64,000 nt of DNA from Asterella californica (taxonomy: Eukaryota > Streptophyta > Marchantiopsida > Marchantiales > Aytoniaceae), in NCBI GenBank assembly GCA_036924285.1, contig JAYKYS010000018.1, positions 5,890,001 to 5,954,000 of the forward strand, in the 5' to 3' direction. A program made the position numbers and the translations under genes. The notes beneath the pieces were generated by a model, which searched no databases, was not told where the DNA came from, and was given only the letters and a program-made list of their open reading frames with translations. Shown here in pieces: positions 53,200 through 64,000 of this stretch. How positions within the stretch are numbered: position 1 is the stretch's first letter; the number at the start of each line of letters is the position of its first letter.

Positions 53200-55227
53200 G
53201 ACCTTTCATAAGTTACTCTGAACAAACGAAGGGATACAGACAACTTGAAGTAAAGAAAAGATTGTCATTAGTAGTGATGTTTTCTTTGATGAGACAAATC
53301 ATACTGCTCATCTTGAGGTAGAGAAGAAGGAGACTACCACTACTTCTAATGGTACTAGTCTAGCTTTCAGATTTCCTCGAGATAATCAGTCTGATAGGAA
53401 TGTACCAGAAGCTGTTAGAGGTGGTGTAGATGTTGATGTTGCTGAAATAGATAGTATCATGCACTCAACTGAGTTGGTAGTAGATCTCGGAGATCTTGCC
53501 CCGACAGTTACAGTTCCAACTTCAGTACATGAACAAGTGCTTCAACCACTTCCAGATCAAGTAAGAAAATCTACTCGGACCAGGAGGCTACTTGCTTGAC
53601 TTGCTGAGATGTGGTTAGCAGAGGCGATTGATGACGCAGAACCACTGAAGTTTGAAGATGCTATGAAGTTTGAGAAGTGGACAAAGGCAACAAAGGAGGA
53701 GTTCACTGATTGCAGAAAAACGATACTTGGTTCTTGACCACTCTTCCTGAAGGGAAAAAGTTTATTGGAACCAAATGGGTGTTCAAAATGAAGTACCATG
53801 CTGATGGTACAGTTCAGAGATATAAGGCTCTACTTGTAACCAAGGGCTATCTACAGCAGCAAGGGGAGGACTATGGTGAGACGTTCACTCCTGTAGCGAA
53901 GATGAGTTCTGTTAGGCTGCTAATAGCATATTCTATGCTTCAGAACTGGAAAGTTTGGCAACTAGATGTGAAGAATGCTTTTCTGAATGGTAAGATACAA
54001 GAGGATGTATACATTCAGCAGCCACAAGGTTTTCAGGTTGCTGGAAAAGAAAAGTTAGTATACAAACTTCGTAAAGCCTTGTATAGCCTTAAGCAGGCTC
54101 CTAGAGCTTAGTTTACTAGGATAGAGAGTTTCTTAAGGAAAAAAGGTTTCTCTTCTATAAGGGAGATTCTAATCTATATATCTTAGTTACAGCAAAAGAG
54201 AGAGTAGTGTTGCTGCTGTATGTGGATGATGTAATCTTTTCAAGCAGCGATGAAGAGACTATCTCTTTAGTGAAGTTACAGTTATCTACAGAGTTTGAGA
54301 TGACTGACCTGGGTAGACTTACCTACTGTCTCGGAGTACATTTAGACGAAGATGGAGAGGATCTGTATCTTGTACAGGATAAGTACATCAACGATACAAT
54401 GAAAGAGTATCAGATGCAGGACTGCAAGCCAGTGCCTACTCCAATGATACTTTCGAAGGATTGGTCTACTCAGCATGGATTTGACGAAACGGTTGATAAA
54501 ACTGAGTACAGGAGACTAGTGGAAAAGCTGATCTACTTGGTTGTAACAACCAGACTAGATCTAGCTTATGTTGTAAGCAAGCTTGTGGAGGATCCAAGAG
54601 TTCTACATTTGAAGACAGCGAAACAAGTACTGAAGTATCTGAAAGGTATTGCGTTTCATGGATTGAAGTTTACTTCAATTAATCTTAAAGTTCTAATAGG
54701 CTTTACGAATGCTGACTGGGCAGGTGATGTCATAGATCAGAAATCAAGATCTGGTTATGCATTTCTGCTTGCAGGTGCTTGGCAAAGTAAGAAACACAAG
54801 ATTTCTTCTTTGTCATCCACAGAAGCCGAATATCGTGGACTGTGTAATGCAGTTCAGGAAGTCGTGTGGATAAGATGGATGCTGGAAGATCTGGGAGAGG
54901 TTCAAAGAGAACAAACTATCATTTTTACTGATAACGTGAGTAGCATTGCTCTTGTCAGAAATCCAGTCCATCATGCGAGGACAAAGCACATTGAGGTGCT
55001 GGTCCATTTTATTCGTGATAAAATACAAAGTGGAGAGGTATGTGTCACTTGGGTACATACTGATGACCAACTAGCAGATATCTTCACTAAATCTTTGTCT
55101 AAACCTCAGTTTGATAAACTGAGAAATGACCTTGGTATATGTGAACTGTCCATGATCTTACGAGGGGTGTTGAAGGATAATATAAGTTCACGTTCTTTTT
55201 CTTTTGACTGTTCATTTATCTCTGTGT
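53199..55227 (+). pseudogene. Copia-4: decayed copia pol fragment
   Basis: Homology starts in the integrase C-terminal region (SYSEQTKGYR, then SSDVFFDE after a frame change) and runs through the RT (KWVFKMKYHADG, LDVKNAFLNG, a premature TAG near 54110, a frameshift, then YVDDVIFSS) and RNase H (TNADWAGD, STEAEY, TDNVSS), ending ADIFTKSLS and a short unrelated tail. At 55161-55172 a purine stretch followed by TGTTGAAGG may mark the start of a 3' LTR. No gag or 5' LTR is found. It is older and more damaged than Copia-1 to -3. Confidence 0.88.
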
Positions 55228-55838
55228 AGTGAATATCTGTCCCTATGACCTCTCAGTTCATTTCTCCCTCTTGTGTATCCGTTCGTATCTCCTTCTTGTG
55301 TATCTGCGTTGTAATTCCTCTGTTCTCTGTTTCTTCACTGAGGCACCCCCAATGACCTCTACTCTGGAAATGATGACAGATTCATTGTCCTATGTCCGCA
55401 GCTTCAGCTGTGTGTGAGCTCCTGCTAACTCTCTCATTATTCAACAGCCCTCCTCACTCGAAGCTACGATTCAAAGGCAAATTACTCCAGAGTGTAACTC
55501 TAAGCACTACTCTTGGAGAAAAAACCAGCATCGCAATGTTCTTGAGACGACTAAAGATCATTCAGCATTCACCCTAATGAGAATTTCAGGGAGCAATGAA
55601 AGAGGGGTAGTCAGTAAAATATGACTTAAAGTGTCTACATTTGCATTCACTGTTCGTAACCTGCCGGGCCGAATGTTTTATCACGTTTTCATCCGATTCA
55701 TGACTGGTGTCGGACCTTAGCTCGAGGCGTGCACATACCTCTGACGTCACATCATCGGGTCTGTCTTCTGTTATTGTCGACTCGCCGGTCCAACTGAGTG
55801 TAAGTGACGGCAGAGCGCACAGCAGAAGGCAACACGCT
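55228..55838. other. DNA between Copia-4 and the right arm
   Basis: Possibly the rest of a Copia-4 LTR, followed by unidentified sequence (cacgcttg) up to the right-arm breakpoint. No gene. Confidence 0.4.
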
Positions 55839-56769
55839 TGCACTAGTACTCCGCTACTGCTGATATGGATAAGGAATGTCAGCTTTTGATTCTTACGATT
55901 CGGTTGGATAATGTAGAATGCACACTTCCGAGCTCAGTACCGAAGTGACCTACGTCTGTGATCTAGCACTCCTTTCAACGTTAACAATAAGCACGTGAAG
56001 TACATACATGTCTACCGAATGTGCATCCAAACCTTTTCCGGGGTCTCCAGATCTGACTCTAGAGATCGGTTTGGCTTGTGCTCGAGCTTGGGCTTCACTC
56101 GTCAGTTGCAGGTCGAGCTAACCAATCTCAGTTGCAAGGAAATATATATCATCATCGTTTTGGCTTGTGCTCGAACTCCTCTGCACTCTCCAATTTCAGG
56201 GGTTGGTTTCTTTGGGCTCTAGATCTCGCGACTCGCAGCTAGCTAGCAAGCATCCCAGCACAACACATCCCGTCAAGGGTAGTCCGTTCAGTTTGGTTAC
56301 GTTGACACGGATCTGAATCCTCACTACATGTACAGTTCACTCCAAACCCGCTCAATACTGTACGTGTTGTAAATAATAGCGAAATTAAATGAGACGTAAT
56401 CTGAGGATCGACTCCGACTGCACTCCTTTTGCAGTTTCAGTCATTTGTAAACTCAGCCTGTGCACTTTTATTCATGCATGCGCACTTAATCTTAAATCTT
56501 CACACCAGTTGTTATTCGAATCCTTGAACCCACTTAATTTGAACTCCGCAAATATATACGAGTAGTAGCTATTGTGACTGCCGGCCTTCTTGTTCTTGAA
56601 GTCTTATAAAAGCTCTACTACGTATGATTACCAGCTCCATGATCATGCTTCGATCCCAAATCTTATCATTGTGCATACGCTGCATGCATGCGATCTAGCC
56701 AGCCTTACAGATGCATTACCGGAATGGATCCTGGACTAGCAGAATCAGCTAGTTGTTTGTGCAGAGGTT

Positions 56770-57681
56770 CTAATAAGGCGATTCCCCATTAAAGTTTCCT
56801 GGTGGGTTGTAGCTGCAAACCACGAATGTGCTACCATCAGCACAAGTTGCCGATCCGCAACCCACTGCTTCTGTGTTCCTCCATACCACCTGCATCAAAT
56901 GAAATCAAACCAGGTTAATCTAATTGCAATCTTCATGATCATAATCAGGCACACTCATTTGAACGCTTGTCACGATCAGTGATTGGAGTGCTCGATATCA
57001 GCCCGACCTGGCCCGGAAAACGTCAGAGATAGTCAACTGATTAGCCTCTCAGGCCTAGGAAGGCTCTGTTCGCATCATTCTCCCCTCGCGCACATCTACA
57101 TCGATCGCTCGTGCTTAAGAGCTCCTGGAAAGCTAAAACCTAACAATTCTGGGAAAATCAAACATTCTAAAACTTCATGCTGGCTATAGCTAAGGCTTAC
57201 TATGTCATTTATTCTACCGAGCATATTATTGCATGAGCTAAAAGCGCAGGACCTGAGTGTAATGACCGCAAACTTGGCCCTCATCGCAAGTATTGGTATC
57301 ATAATGGTAGTACTGCTGCTCATCGACCCAAGCGACTACTGCGGCTTCCGGTGTGGTCTCCCCACTTGCCCAGTATATATTTTCCCCGTATGGTCCTTCA
57401 GAGTGTTCAAGAGCGCAGTCAGAAGCAGCTCGCGTGTTGGCCCAGTCAGTCGCATACTCTTCTAACGTTATATCCCAGGTCAAATCCGGAATGCCCACTC
57501 CAAGCGCCTCCCTTGCATTGTTGTGGGGACTGAGATAACTGTCTTGAACCTCTGGTGTAGCTTGGCCATGGGTAAGACTGATGACGCTACACAATGCAAC
57601 ACTCAATCCGAAAATCGCAATCTTGAATGTCGGTCCATCCTTCTGTCGACGGGTGACGTTCATGTTAGCTGTGCACGCCAT
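56770..57681 (-). CDS. PR-1-like secreted CAP protein, right copy (2 exons)
   Basis: Exons are 57253-57681 and 56770-56889, with a 363-bp intron identical in length and position to the left copy. It encodes 182 aa with the signal peptide, GHYTQVVW and CSYNPPGN signatures and conserved cysteines. The N terminus reads MACTANMNVT, against MTCTANMNVT in the left copy. Intact frame, TATA box at 57946-57952. It probably arose together with the left copy by the inverted duplication; which is the source cannot be told here. Confidence 0.92.
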
Positions 57682-57945
57682 TAATTTGGAACGGTGAAAG
57701 AAGAACTTCAGTTTGCAGATCTAGATGTGCTGTAAACTCAGATCTAGAAGAGGACAGTACTATCCGCGCAATCTCATTAGCAACTCTGACAATGACTACT
57801 TTTTTTTTTCTTGGCAGTCCGAGTGGGGGTTGCCTCAGCCTACATATATAGACAGTGGAACCAGAAATCCAAGTCCAAGCCAGTTGAGTCTTGCTGCAGG
57901 TACACGTTGAAGAACTGACCTGCTTTGGACGATCATTAACGAGCC

Positions 57946-57952
57946 TTTTATA
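57946..57952 (-). promoter_or_regulatory. TATA box of the right PR-1-like gene
   Basis: TATAAAA on the minus strand, about 265 bp upstream of the ATG at 57681. Confidence 0.65.
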
Positions 57953-58068
57953 CCCCTCGCACAATTAAACATCTCCATTATACTGTTGCTACCATGCGTC
58001 CCAATATAACACGATGTGCAATTGCCATTGGCTGAAGCATCTATCTATGTACCGAGGATCATGTAATC

Positions 58069-58926
58069 AGAATATTCCTAAGGAACCGCTTTGACTACGC
58101 CTGAATCACCAGTGATATGATACTTGGATGATTATTATATGACCCCGGTAGTACTACAATACTCAACTACAGAGTCCGGATGATCGATCACGAGTTGGCA
58201 TGGGCTTTCGTACTCGAGAGAGTTAAGGTGCGGATATTCAATTCTGTAATACGGCACATATACACGAGTAACGGAGCGAAGCGCTCCAGCTAGGCTCAAG
58301 ATTGACCGACGAAGAACCTGCGAATTGACCGAACAGGAATTTGGGCTCTAGATGCGGATCGCGAAAATATTGCATACAGTGAGTCCACTCACGTACATAT
58401 GGTCAATGCCTGAAAGCAGGCAAGCAGCTCTTAACAGCGTTTCACAGCATCGAGAGGACGTTTCCGGGATATTTTAATTATGGATCCGGAGAAAGTCCTC
58501 GATCGATTCAGAACATAAGGTGCACCACACCATTCAGAACACCACTTTCTTGTCGACTGCCCACGTGCATGCGCGGATAGAAATCTTGCTCCAGGAAGAT
58601 GTTTGTATCTCATGAATTCTGTTCTCGAGGAACAGCTTGGCTAGATACAGTATTGTACTAGAGTCTTCCCGTTCTTCCTCCAACTTGCAGATGCTGGACC
58701 AGAGTCTTCCCGTTCTTCCTCCAACTTGCAGGGGCTGGACCAGGATGGAAATTTCAATGTACATAAGTCTAACTGGCTAGTAAGGCGTACGTCGAAATTT
58801 CCATCAGGTGATTAGTCTATAGGACTGATCACCTGGCTGACTAGAGAAACAGCCAGAATGGCGGCTTTTAAGATCTAGAAGGGATTAATGATTTGTTCAT
58901 CACTGGTACAGCCATCGTACGTACGA
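58069..58926. repeat. Upstream flank related to 22700-23550
   Basis: Inverted and diverged relative to 22700-23550. It includes the 41-bp tandem duplication at 58661-58742. No gene. Confidence 0.65.
58661..58742. repeat. 41-bp tandem duplication
   Basis: Two copies of gagtcttcccgttcttcctc plus caacttgcag and a ctggacca end. The related locus near 22840 has one copy. Confidence 0.9.
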
Positions 58927-60650
58927 CACAGAAGATACATGCTCATGTACATATTTTCTGCATTTCCGGAAAAATATAAACTGCCGGCCGGGATTGTGAG
59001 ATAGATCCCGGTCGAGACCTTTCTTTGTATTATGGAGGAATATTAATTTTTAAGCATTCGAGGCCTACGAAGGACTAAGGATAAACAAAGACTTTTGTGC
59101 CCTCACTACTACTACTCCCAGGTAATTAACCAGAAGCCGCCTTTTGCAAATGCACACCTACTGTATACCTAGATGGCATAATGGGATCTTCTCATCCGTT
59201 TGGTATCCATTGCGTCCCTCTCTTCAAGACAACATACCTAGATCAATACACCTAGTAACTGGATAATGATGAAGTTACAGGCGATCTGAGACATCTGGAT
59301 CGGACTTGCTTCAGCTGGAGAATGGACTGCTTGAGCTGTTTGTGCAGACTCGGCCTTAATAAGACCACTGTCCCACCTAGTTGCCTGATGGGTTATAGCT
59401 GCAAACCACGAATATGGTACCATTGGCACTTTTAGTTTAGTGTTAAAAATGTTTTTAGAGAAACAAAGGGTGCATTTGAAACATTTGAATTTTTAAACGC
59501 CAATGCACATTTGGGAAAGCAAATGGTGACATTTTGAATTTGAAACTATCTGGGCATGTTGCACTCCTTGTAAGTGTGTATATGGTATTCTCCAGTTTGC
59601 AACTCGGATAACACTTCATCGAAGCAATATATGTTGTGGTGAAATAAAGTCCATTTGTCCACGCATGTGCTTTCCAAAGCTTCTATGTTTTCAAACTTGA
59701 CAAACACCAATCACATGGTATATAATAATTATATAATTTCAAGAAATCAAATACAGAGCTTACTTTCTATTATTCGACTAATTTTTAATATATATATATA
59801 ATATTCAACTATAATTCTATAACTAAATTTCGGTGGTGGAATTCTAAGAATTTCATATCCCATTGGCATGTTGAAACCTTGAGGATCATACATGATGAGT
59901 TTAGTAACAGTTTGAAGGTTGGTAGAAAAAAAATAAATTTATGTTAGTTTAAGCAAGCCTTAAAAACCAAATGGGTGAACAAACAAACAGATCTTCAGTT
60001 GAAACATTTTGTGTGGGTTGTCCTCCCTCCTAGGGCTTTTGCTATGATCTATAATTGCAAGATGACATGTTGTTCTCCTAGTTTTTTCATCTCATTTTCT
60101 CCAAAGAGCAGGTAGGACATTCAAAATATTTCTAAATAGATTCCAGACTTGTCATTGAACATACCAATGCATCCATGGGTGATTTCTCTCCGTTTGAAAT
60201 CGTCCTAGTTGCATCTTTAGCCGAAATGATAAAAATGATCAAATAATAAAATACCAACCAAGACAGGATAAGACAAACATGAAACTTCATATGATGCTTC
60301 TAAAACATAGTAGAGCTCCAAGAATGATCCAAGATTCCACAAATCCATCCACCCCATCCTACATTTCTAGGCATCAACAGTACGGTATGCAAACAGAAAT
60401 GTTTAGAACTTAAGTTTATCAACTTGGATAGATGGGTTTGTCCTTGTTGATCAACGTTCCCGGAAGAACTCAGGTGAGAACAAGTGTCTTGTATTTTTAA
60501 AGGTACAAAAACAAAAACTAATTTTTATCTTAGTGTTAATAATATTTTGAGAGAAACTTAAGGTGCATTAGAAGCATTTGAAGCTCCAATGAACAATTGG
60601 AATGACAAATGATGACATTTTCGGTTGAAACTTTCTTGGCAGGTAGCCCT
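58927..60650. repeat. Duplicated block D1, second copy with intact transposon target
   Basis: Direct copy of 46100-46430 plus 49186-50960 without the 2755-bp insertion. The junction bases cctag|taactgg at 59255/59256 are the empty site. Confidence 0.92.
59377..59422 (-). pseudogene. PR-1-like C-terminal fragment
   Basis: Encodes GTIFVVCSYNPSGN and a stop on the minus strand, the end of a CAP protein. Nothing of the rest of the gene is present. Partner of 49308-49353. Confidence 0.75.
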
Positions 60651-61440
60651 CCTTGTAAGTTTGTGTTTCATATTCTCCAATTTGAGTATTGGATAGCAAG
60701 TCATAGTAGCAATATATGTTGTGGTGAAATAAAATCTGTTTGTTGTTGTATGCGCTTCCCAAAGCTTCTATGCTTCCAAACTTGGTAAACACCAATCACA
60801 TGCTATATAATAATTATGTAATTTCAAGAAAACAAATTCAAAGCTCAATTCCATTATTCAACTATTATTTTAAATACATATGTAATACTTGATTTATAAT
60901 TCTATAACCAAATAACAATGGTGACTTTCTAAATATTTCATATCCTCAAGGCATGTGGCAAGCTTGAGGATCATACATGATTCGTTTTGGAGCAGTTTGA
61001 GAGTCGGAAGAAATAAAAGGACGTTATATTAGTTCAAGCAAGCCTTAAAAACCAAATGGGTGAGCAAAGAGACATATCGTCAGTTGAAACTTTTTTTCTT
61101 GGTTGTCCTCTCTCTTAGAGATTGTGCCATGATCTCAAATTGGAATATGATATGGATCATTCTCCTTGTAGTCTGAGTTGTAGACATTTCTTGGTCTCGT
61201 TTTCACCCAAAGGTAAGTTAGACAATCAAATCATTTCTAAAAGTTAAAGTTATCTAATAACTTTACAGTTTGTAGGGATGATTTTTAGATGCTATTAGTC
61301 GTCACCATTTTATTTAGTGATGTTTTTTTATCAGAACAGATTAAATTTAGTACTAAAATATGAACACTCAATCTAACCATCCACACCATAGATGATATCG
61401 TACATAACATGATTATAAATTTTCATAAGATTTGACGGTC
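60530..61440. repeat. Diverged tandem copy of the 59430-60150 non-coding unit
   Basis: It shares the gcaatatatgttgtggtgaaataaa and cccaaagcttctatg segments and several others in the same order as 59430-60150. It is non-coding as far as can be seen. Confidence 0.7.
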
Positions 61441-61559
61441 AGAATTCTTCAAATAATTATAACAAGAGACGGTCTAGACCAAAATGAGACAAAGACAAGT
61501 GGTAATAGACGCTAACATGTGATTGTGGTTTACAGGTTAGCGTAATGAGTTTCATCATC

Positions 61560-62130
61560 TGTTGAACAAGAGCTTCTCCTTAGCACAACAAGGTGGAAGG
61601 TGCGTGAAATTTATATTGTCAAGAAGCTTAAAAACTTATCTCAACAAAAAGATATTAATGAGTTAGTGATGATTGCGCTCACGGTTACTTATTTTGAGAT
61701 TGTTTGACCAATTGTAGCCTTATATGACGAGGAGAATCTCATCCTTATTTTTTCAAAAGGATATTGAGAAGTGGATGAGCGGACGAACGACGTACGCATG
61801 AAAAGTTATCACCGGATAAAAAATATATATGTAAGAGTTCAGGATGATGTGATAGATAGATATGAGCCGGAGAAGTCTACTTATTATTTCTGAAAACACA
61901 GTTTAGAGATAGCTTGTACATTGTGGAGTACCTTGGTATTCATGCACTCGAAGAAGTGGTTGTACTGTCACATCTATCTATGCATATTTTTGTTCACTTT
62001 CCTCGATGGGATTACAACAATGAAATTATTCAACAACGGGGATATGCTTTCACATGCTTGTTTGCTTTTGTAAGGCATCGGAGAATTTAGCATAATGCTT
62101 TGAAAGAGCTAGAGGACCCAAAGGTTTTTG
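61560..62130 (+). pseudogene. Decayed coding-like segment, unassigned
   Basis: One frame shows REIYIVKKLKNLSQQKDI, PIVALYDEENLILIF and later FMHSKKW, interrupted by stops and frame changes. The pattern loosely suggests a protein-kinase-like fold (YDEENLILIF hinge-like, FxHSKK before a catalytic loop), but no HRD, DFG or Gly-loop motif is seen. I would not name it. Confidence 0.25.
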
Positions 62131-62289
62131 ATATCTAATAGATCAGAAGAGCCTTGTGCATGAATAGCACCGAAGCTTATTCATATGAAACATAAAAAAT
62201 GTCACGAAAATGCTATTTAGCTTATGACTCCTCGAGTCTTCTTTAGCCCTCTCACGGAAAGTGGTGATGACATTATGATAATTGTAGGA

Positions 62290-63175
62290 GAACAATTTTC
62301 ATCAAGCATCAGCACTCGCACTCCACAATATCTGCTGCCTATTGCTTTCTCTCTCCACGATGGTTGGATGGGGTGATCCTACGATCTGGTTCAAAAGTCC
62401 CACACGAAACAATGAATGTCTTTTGCTCAATCTGTCTGACCCATGGATGTCAAGTCCTGAGGGCCACTAGTTGTTGAGAATGACAGTTGGTGAACACTAA
62501 TCCTCACGATCTGATGGTCTTCTTTGAAAAGACTTGAGTCTTAATTGATGATACTTATTGCCGCATCAAGATGATCGTATCTTTCTAGATAGGCCCGTAA
62601 GATCTACTGCATATGGCTTTGTGACCTACCCATCATCAATGAGGATAATCAACGGCCAGAAGGTCTAGAAAATAAACGTCCACCAACTAATTTTGTCCAA
62701 AAGGTCATGAGGAGCTCATATTCCTTATTCTTGTCCTCCCCTTAATTCATGCATGTTCTGACTATCTTCTATATTTCCTTTGTGTTCTGTCCGCTGTTCT
62801 TCTGACAATCTCTTATCCTGTCTTTAGTGTTGTGTCTGCTGTCTTGGCTGTCTCGGATGTTGTCTTATGTGTTGACTGCTCTGTGCCATCTGTGGTCTTT
62901 CAACTGGATAGGTTTCGTCACATGCTGCACGGTGTTGAAGCATATGGTCTTGTTCTTGATATTTCTCTGTTCGTTTAGTCTCTCGAGTAGAACCTAGAAC
63001 AAACAATCTTTACAATAATACAATAAGTATTGATGATGATGTATATACAGTCACTCAATCATTTGCAGCATAACCAAGTTGTTTATAGTTTGGGATAGAA
63101 GAGCTAACTATAGTTGATATATGATTAGAGCTACTTTGATACAATCACTAATAGGATATAGTGACATACCCATAG
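62290..63175. repeat. Repeat R3, copy 2
   Basis: Inverted partner of 51896-52960. Confidence 0.65.
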
Positions 63176-63219
63176 TCGATAGCTCGACAATGATGACTTC
63201 CTCTTTGTAAGTCAGTATT

Positions 63220-63600
63220 CTCTATAGCTCGCAAGGCCTCGTGAGGTTTCCCCTCCTAAGAACATAGTGTACGAGGGCCGCACGCTTACATGTCGTGTTG
63301 AGGATAATGTGCGAGATCTCGCAAGTTTTTTGAAAACTCAAGCTTAAGTTTGAGAGGCCTCGCACACTTCCAACAAAAGACACAAAAAGCATGTGAGGTC
63401 TCATATGCTTCTTGTACTCTAACGCATAATAGTGCGAAGTCTTTCGCACCTCCAACCATACGAGACCACGCAATGTATTAGACAATGCTAGCCAAAGTGT
63501 GCGAGACCTCACACACTTTTAACGAACGATAAAAAATATGTGTGAGATCTCGCATGCTTCATGAACTCTAAAGCATAAGCGTGCGAGAGTAATCATCATT
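63220..63600. repeat. Palindrome-rich satellite, period about 40 bp
   Basis: About nine or ten diverged units, each centred on a (G)TGCGAGRYCTCGCA-type palindrome: for example 63310-63323 (perfect 14 bp), 63389-63408, 63432-63449 (7-bp stem, 4-base loop), about 63496-63516 and about 63540-63556. Palindrome starts are spaced 37-44 bp apart. Spacers are variable, but atgctt(c)..actctaa.gcata recurs at 63406 and 63554. Confidence 0.8.
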
Positions 63601-63734
63601 AGTAGCTATAGTTAGGACTAGAGGAGCTCAACATCAGCTAAATCGATCCCACTTGTTGGTACGACCATGTGACACATCAGCAATCCATGTGCTAGAAGGT
63701 GGATCCTTTTTGCTAGATGGATAAGGTGTCATTT

Positions 63735-63895
63735 CAACAATCCGTGTGCTAGTTAGTGTGTTAGTTGTGTTAGTGCACGTCAGCAATCCGTGTGCTAGTT
63801 AGTGTATAAGTTGTGTTAGTGCACGTCAGCAATTCATGTGCTAGTTAGTGTGTTCTTTTGTGTTAATCCACATCAGCAATCTGTGTGACAGTAGA
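63735..63895. repeat. 46-bp tandem repeat
   Basis: About 3.5 copies of a unit starting ca(g/a)caatccgtgtgctagtt. Starts are at 63735, 63781, 63827 and 63874; a weaker related unit is at 63678. Confidence 0.9.
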
Positions 63896-64000
63896 TGACT
63901 GGAGGGTATACTTCTCCTTGTTCTCATTTGACTATATACGAAGTTGGAGAGACTAGTGTGGACATCTCAGTTCACTACTTATTTTTCTCTTACCCGAATG

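Larger units (their letters stand above)
55839..58068. repeat. Right arm of the long inverted duplication
   Basis: Reverse complement of 1-2230. Beyond 58068 it continues into sequence that is also related to 22700-23550, so the duplicated unit originally included at least 700 bp more upstream DNA. Confidence 0.93.

Noticed and set aside
63220..63895. CRISPR-like array
   Set aside because: Units are diverged, palindromic, of plant nuclear context and without unique equal-length spacers; it is a satellite.

Overview
The window looks like nuclear DNA of a land plant, probably a non-seed plant; a lycophyte such as Selaginella is my guess, at low confidence. The evidence is plant PR-1-type CAP genes with a spliceosomal intron, Copia LTR retrotransposons whose primer-binding sites match plant initiator-Met tRNA, several multi-exon genes with GT-AG introns, and a bacterial-type PLP decarboxylase. 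No prokaryotic operon, rRNA or tRNA gene was seen.

Layout: 1-2230 is the left arm of a long inverted duplication (right arm 55839-58068), and each arm carries one intact two-exon PR-1-like gene. AT-rich DNA follows, then a multi-exon gene of unknown function (5928-8349, minus) and a 5'-truncated histidine-decarboxylase-like gene (8870-9715). Copia-1 (10360-15466) has had its 5' half inverted in place. Copia-2 (15843-22189, minus) has nearly identical LTRs. A third PR-1 copy (23957-28214) is split by about 3.9 kb of repeats. 28.2-35 kb is mostly non-coding repeats with LTR fragments. A decayed minus-strand gene (about 35057-44460) appears to join a ParB-like domain to a DNA N4/N6-methyltransferase domain; Copia-3 (35661-42085) sits inside it. 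A 2755-bp DNA transposon encoding an HUH (Rep-type) nuclease lies at 46431-49185, and its uninterrupted target is preserved as a paralogue at 59255/59256. A decayed Copia pol (53199-55227), the right arm of the inverted duplication, more duplicated non-coding DNA and a palindrome-rich satellite (63220-63600) complete the window.

The strongest candidates for something new are the HUH transposon with its terminal stem-loop, the ParB-methyltransferase relic, and arrays of palindromic hairpins. Two of those arrays lie inside the pol coding region of two different Copia elements, at the same place between protease and integrase. All family assignments were made by eye; no database search was run.
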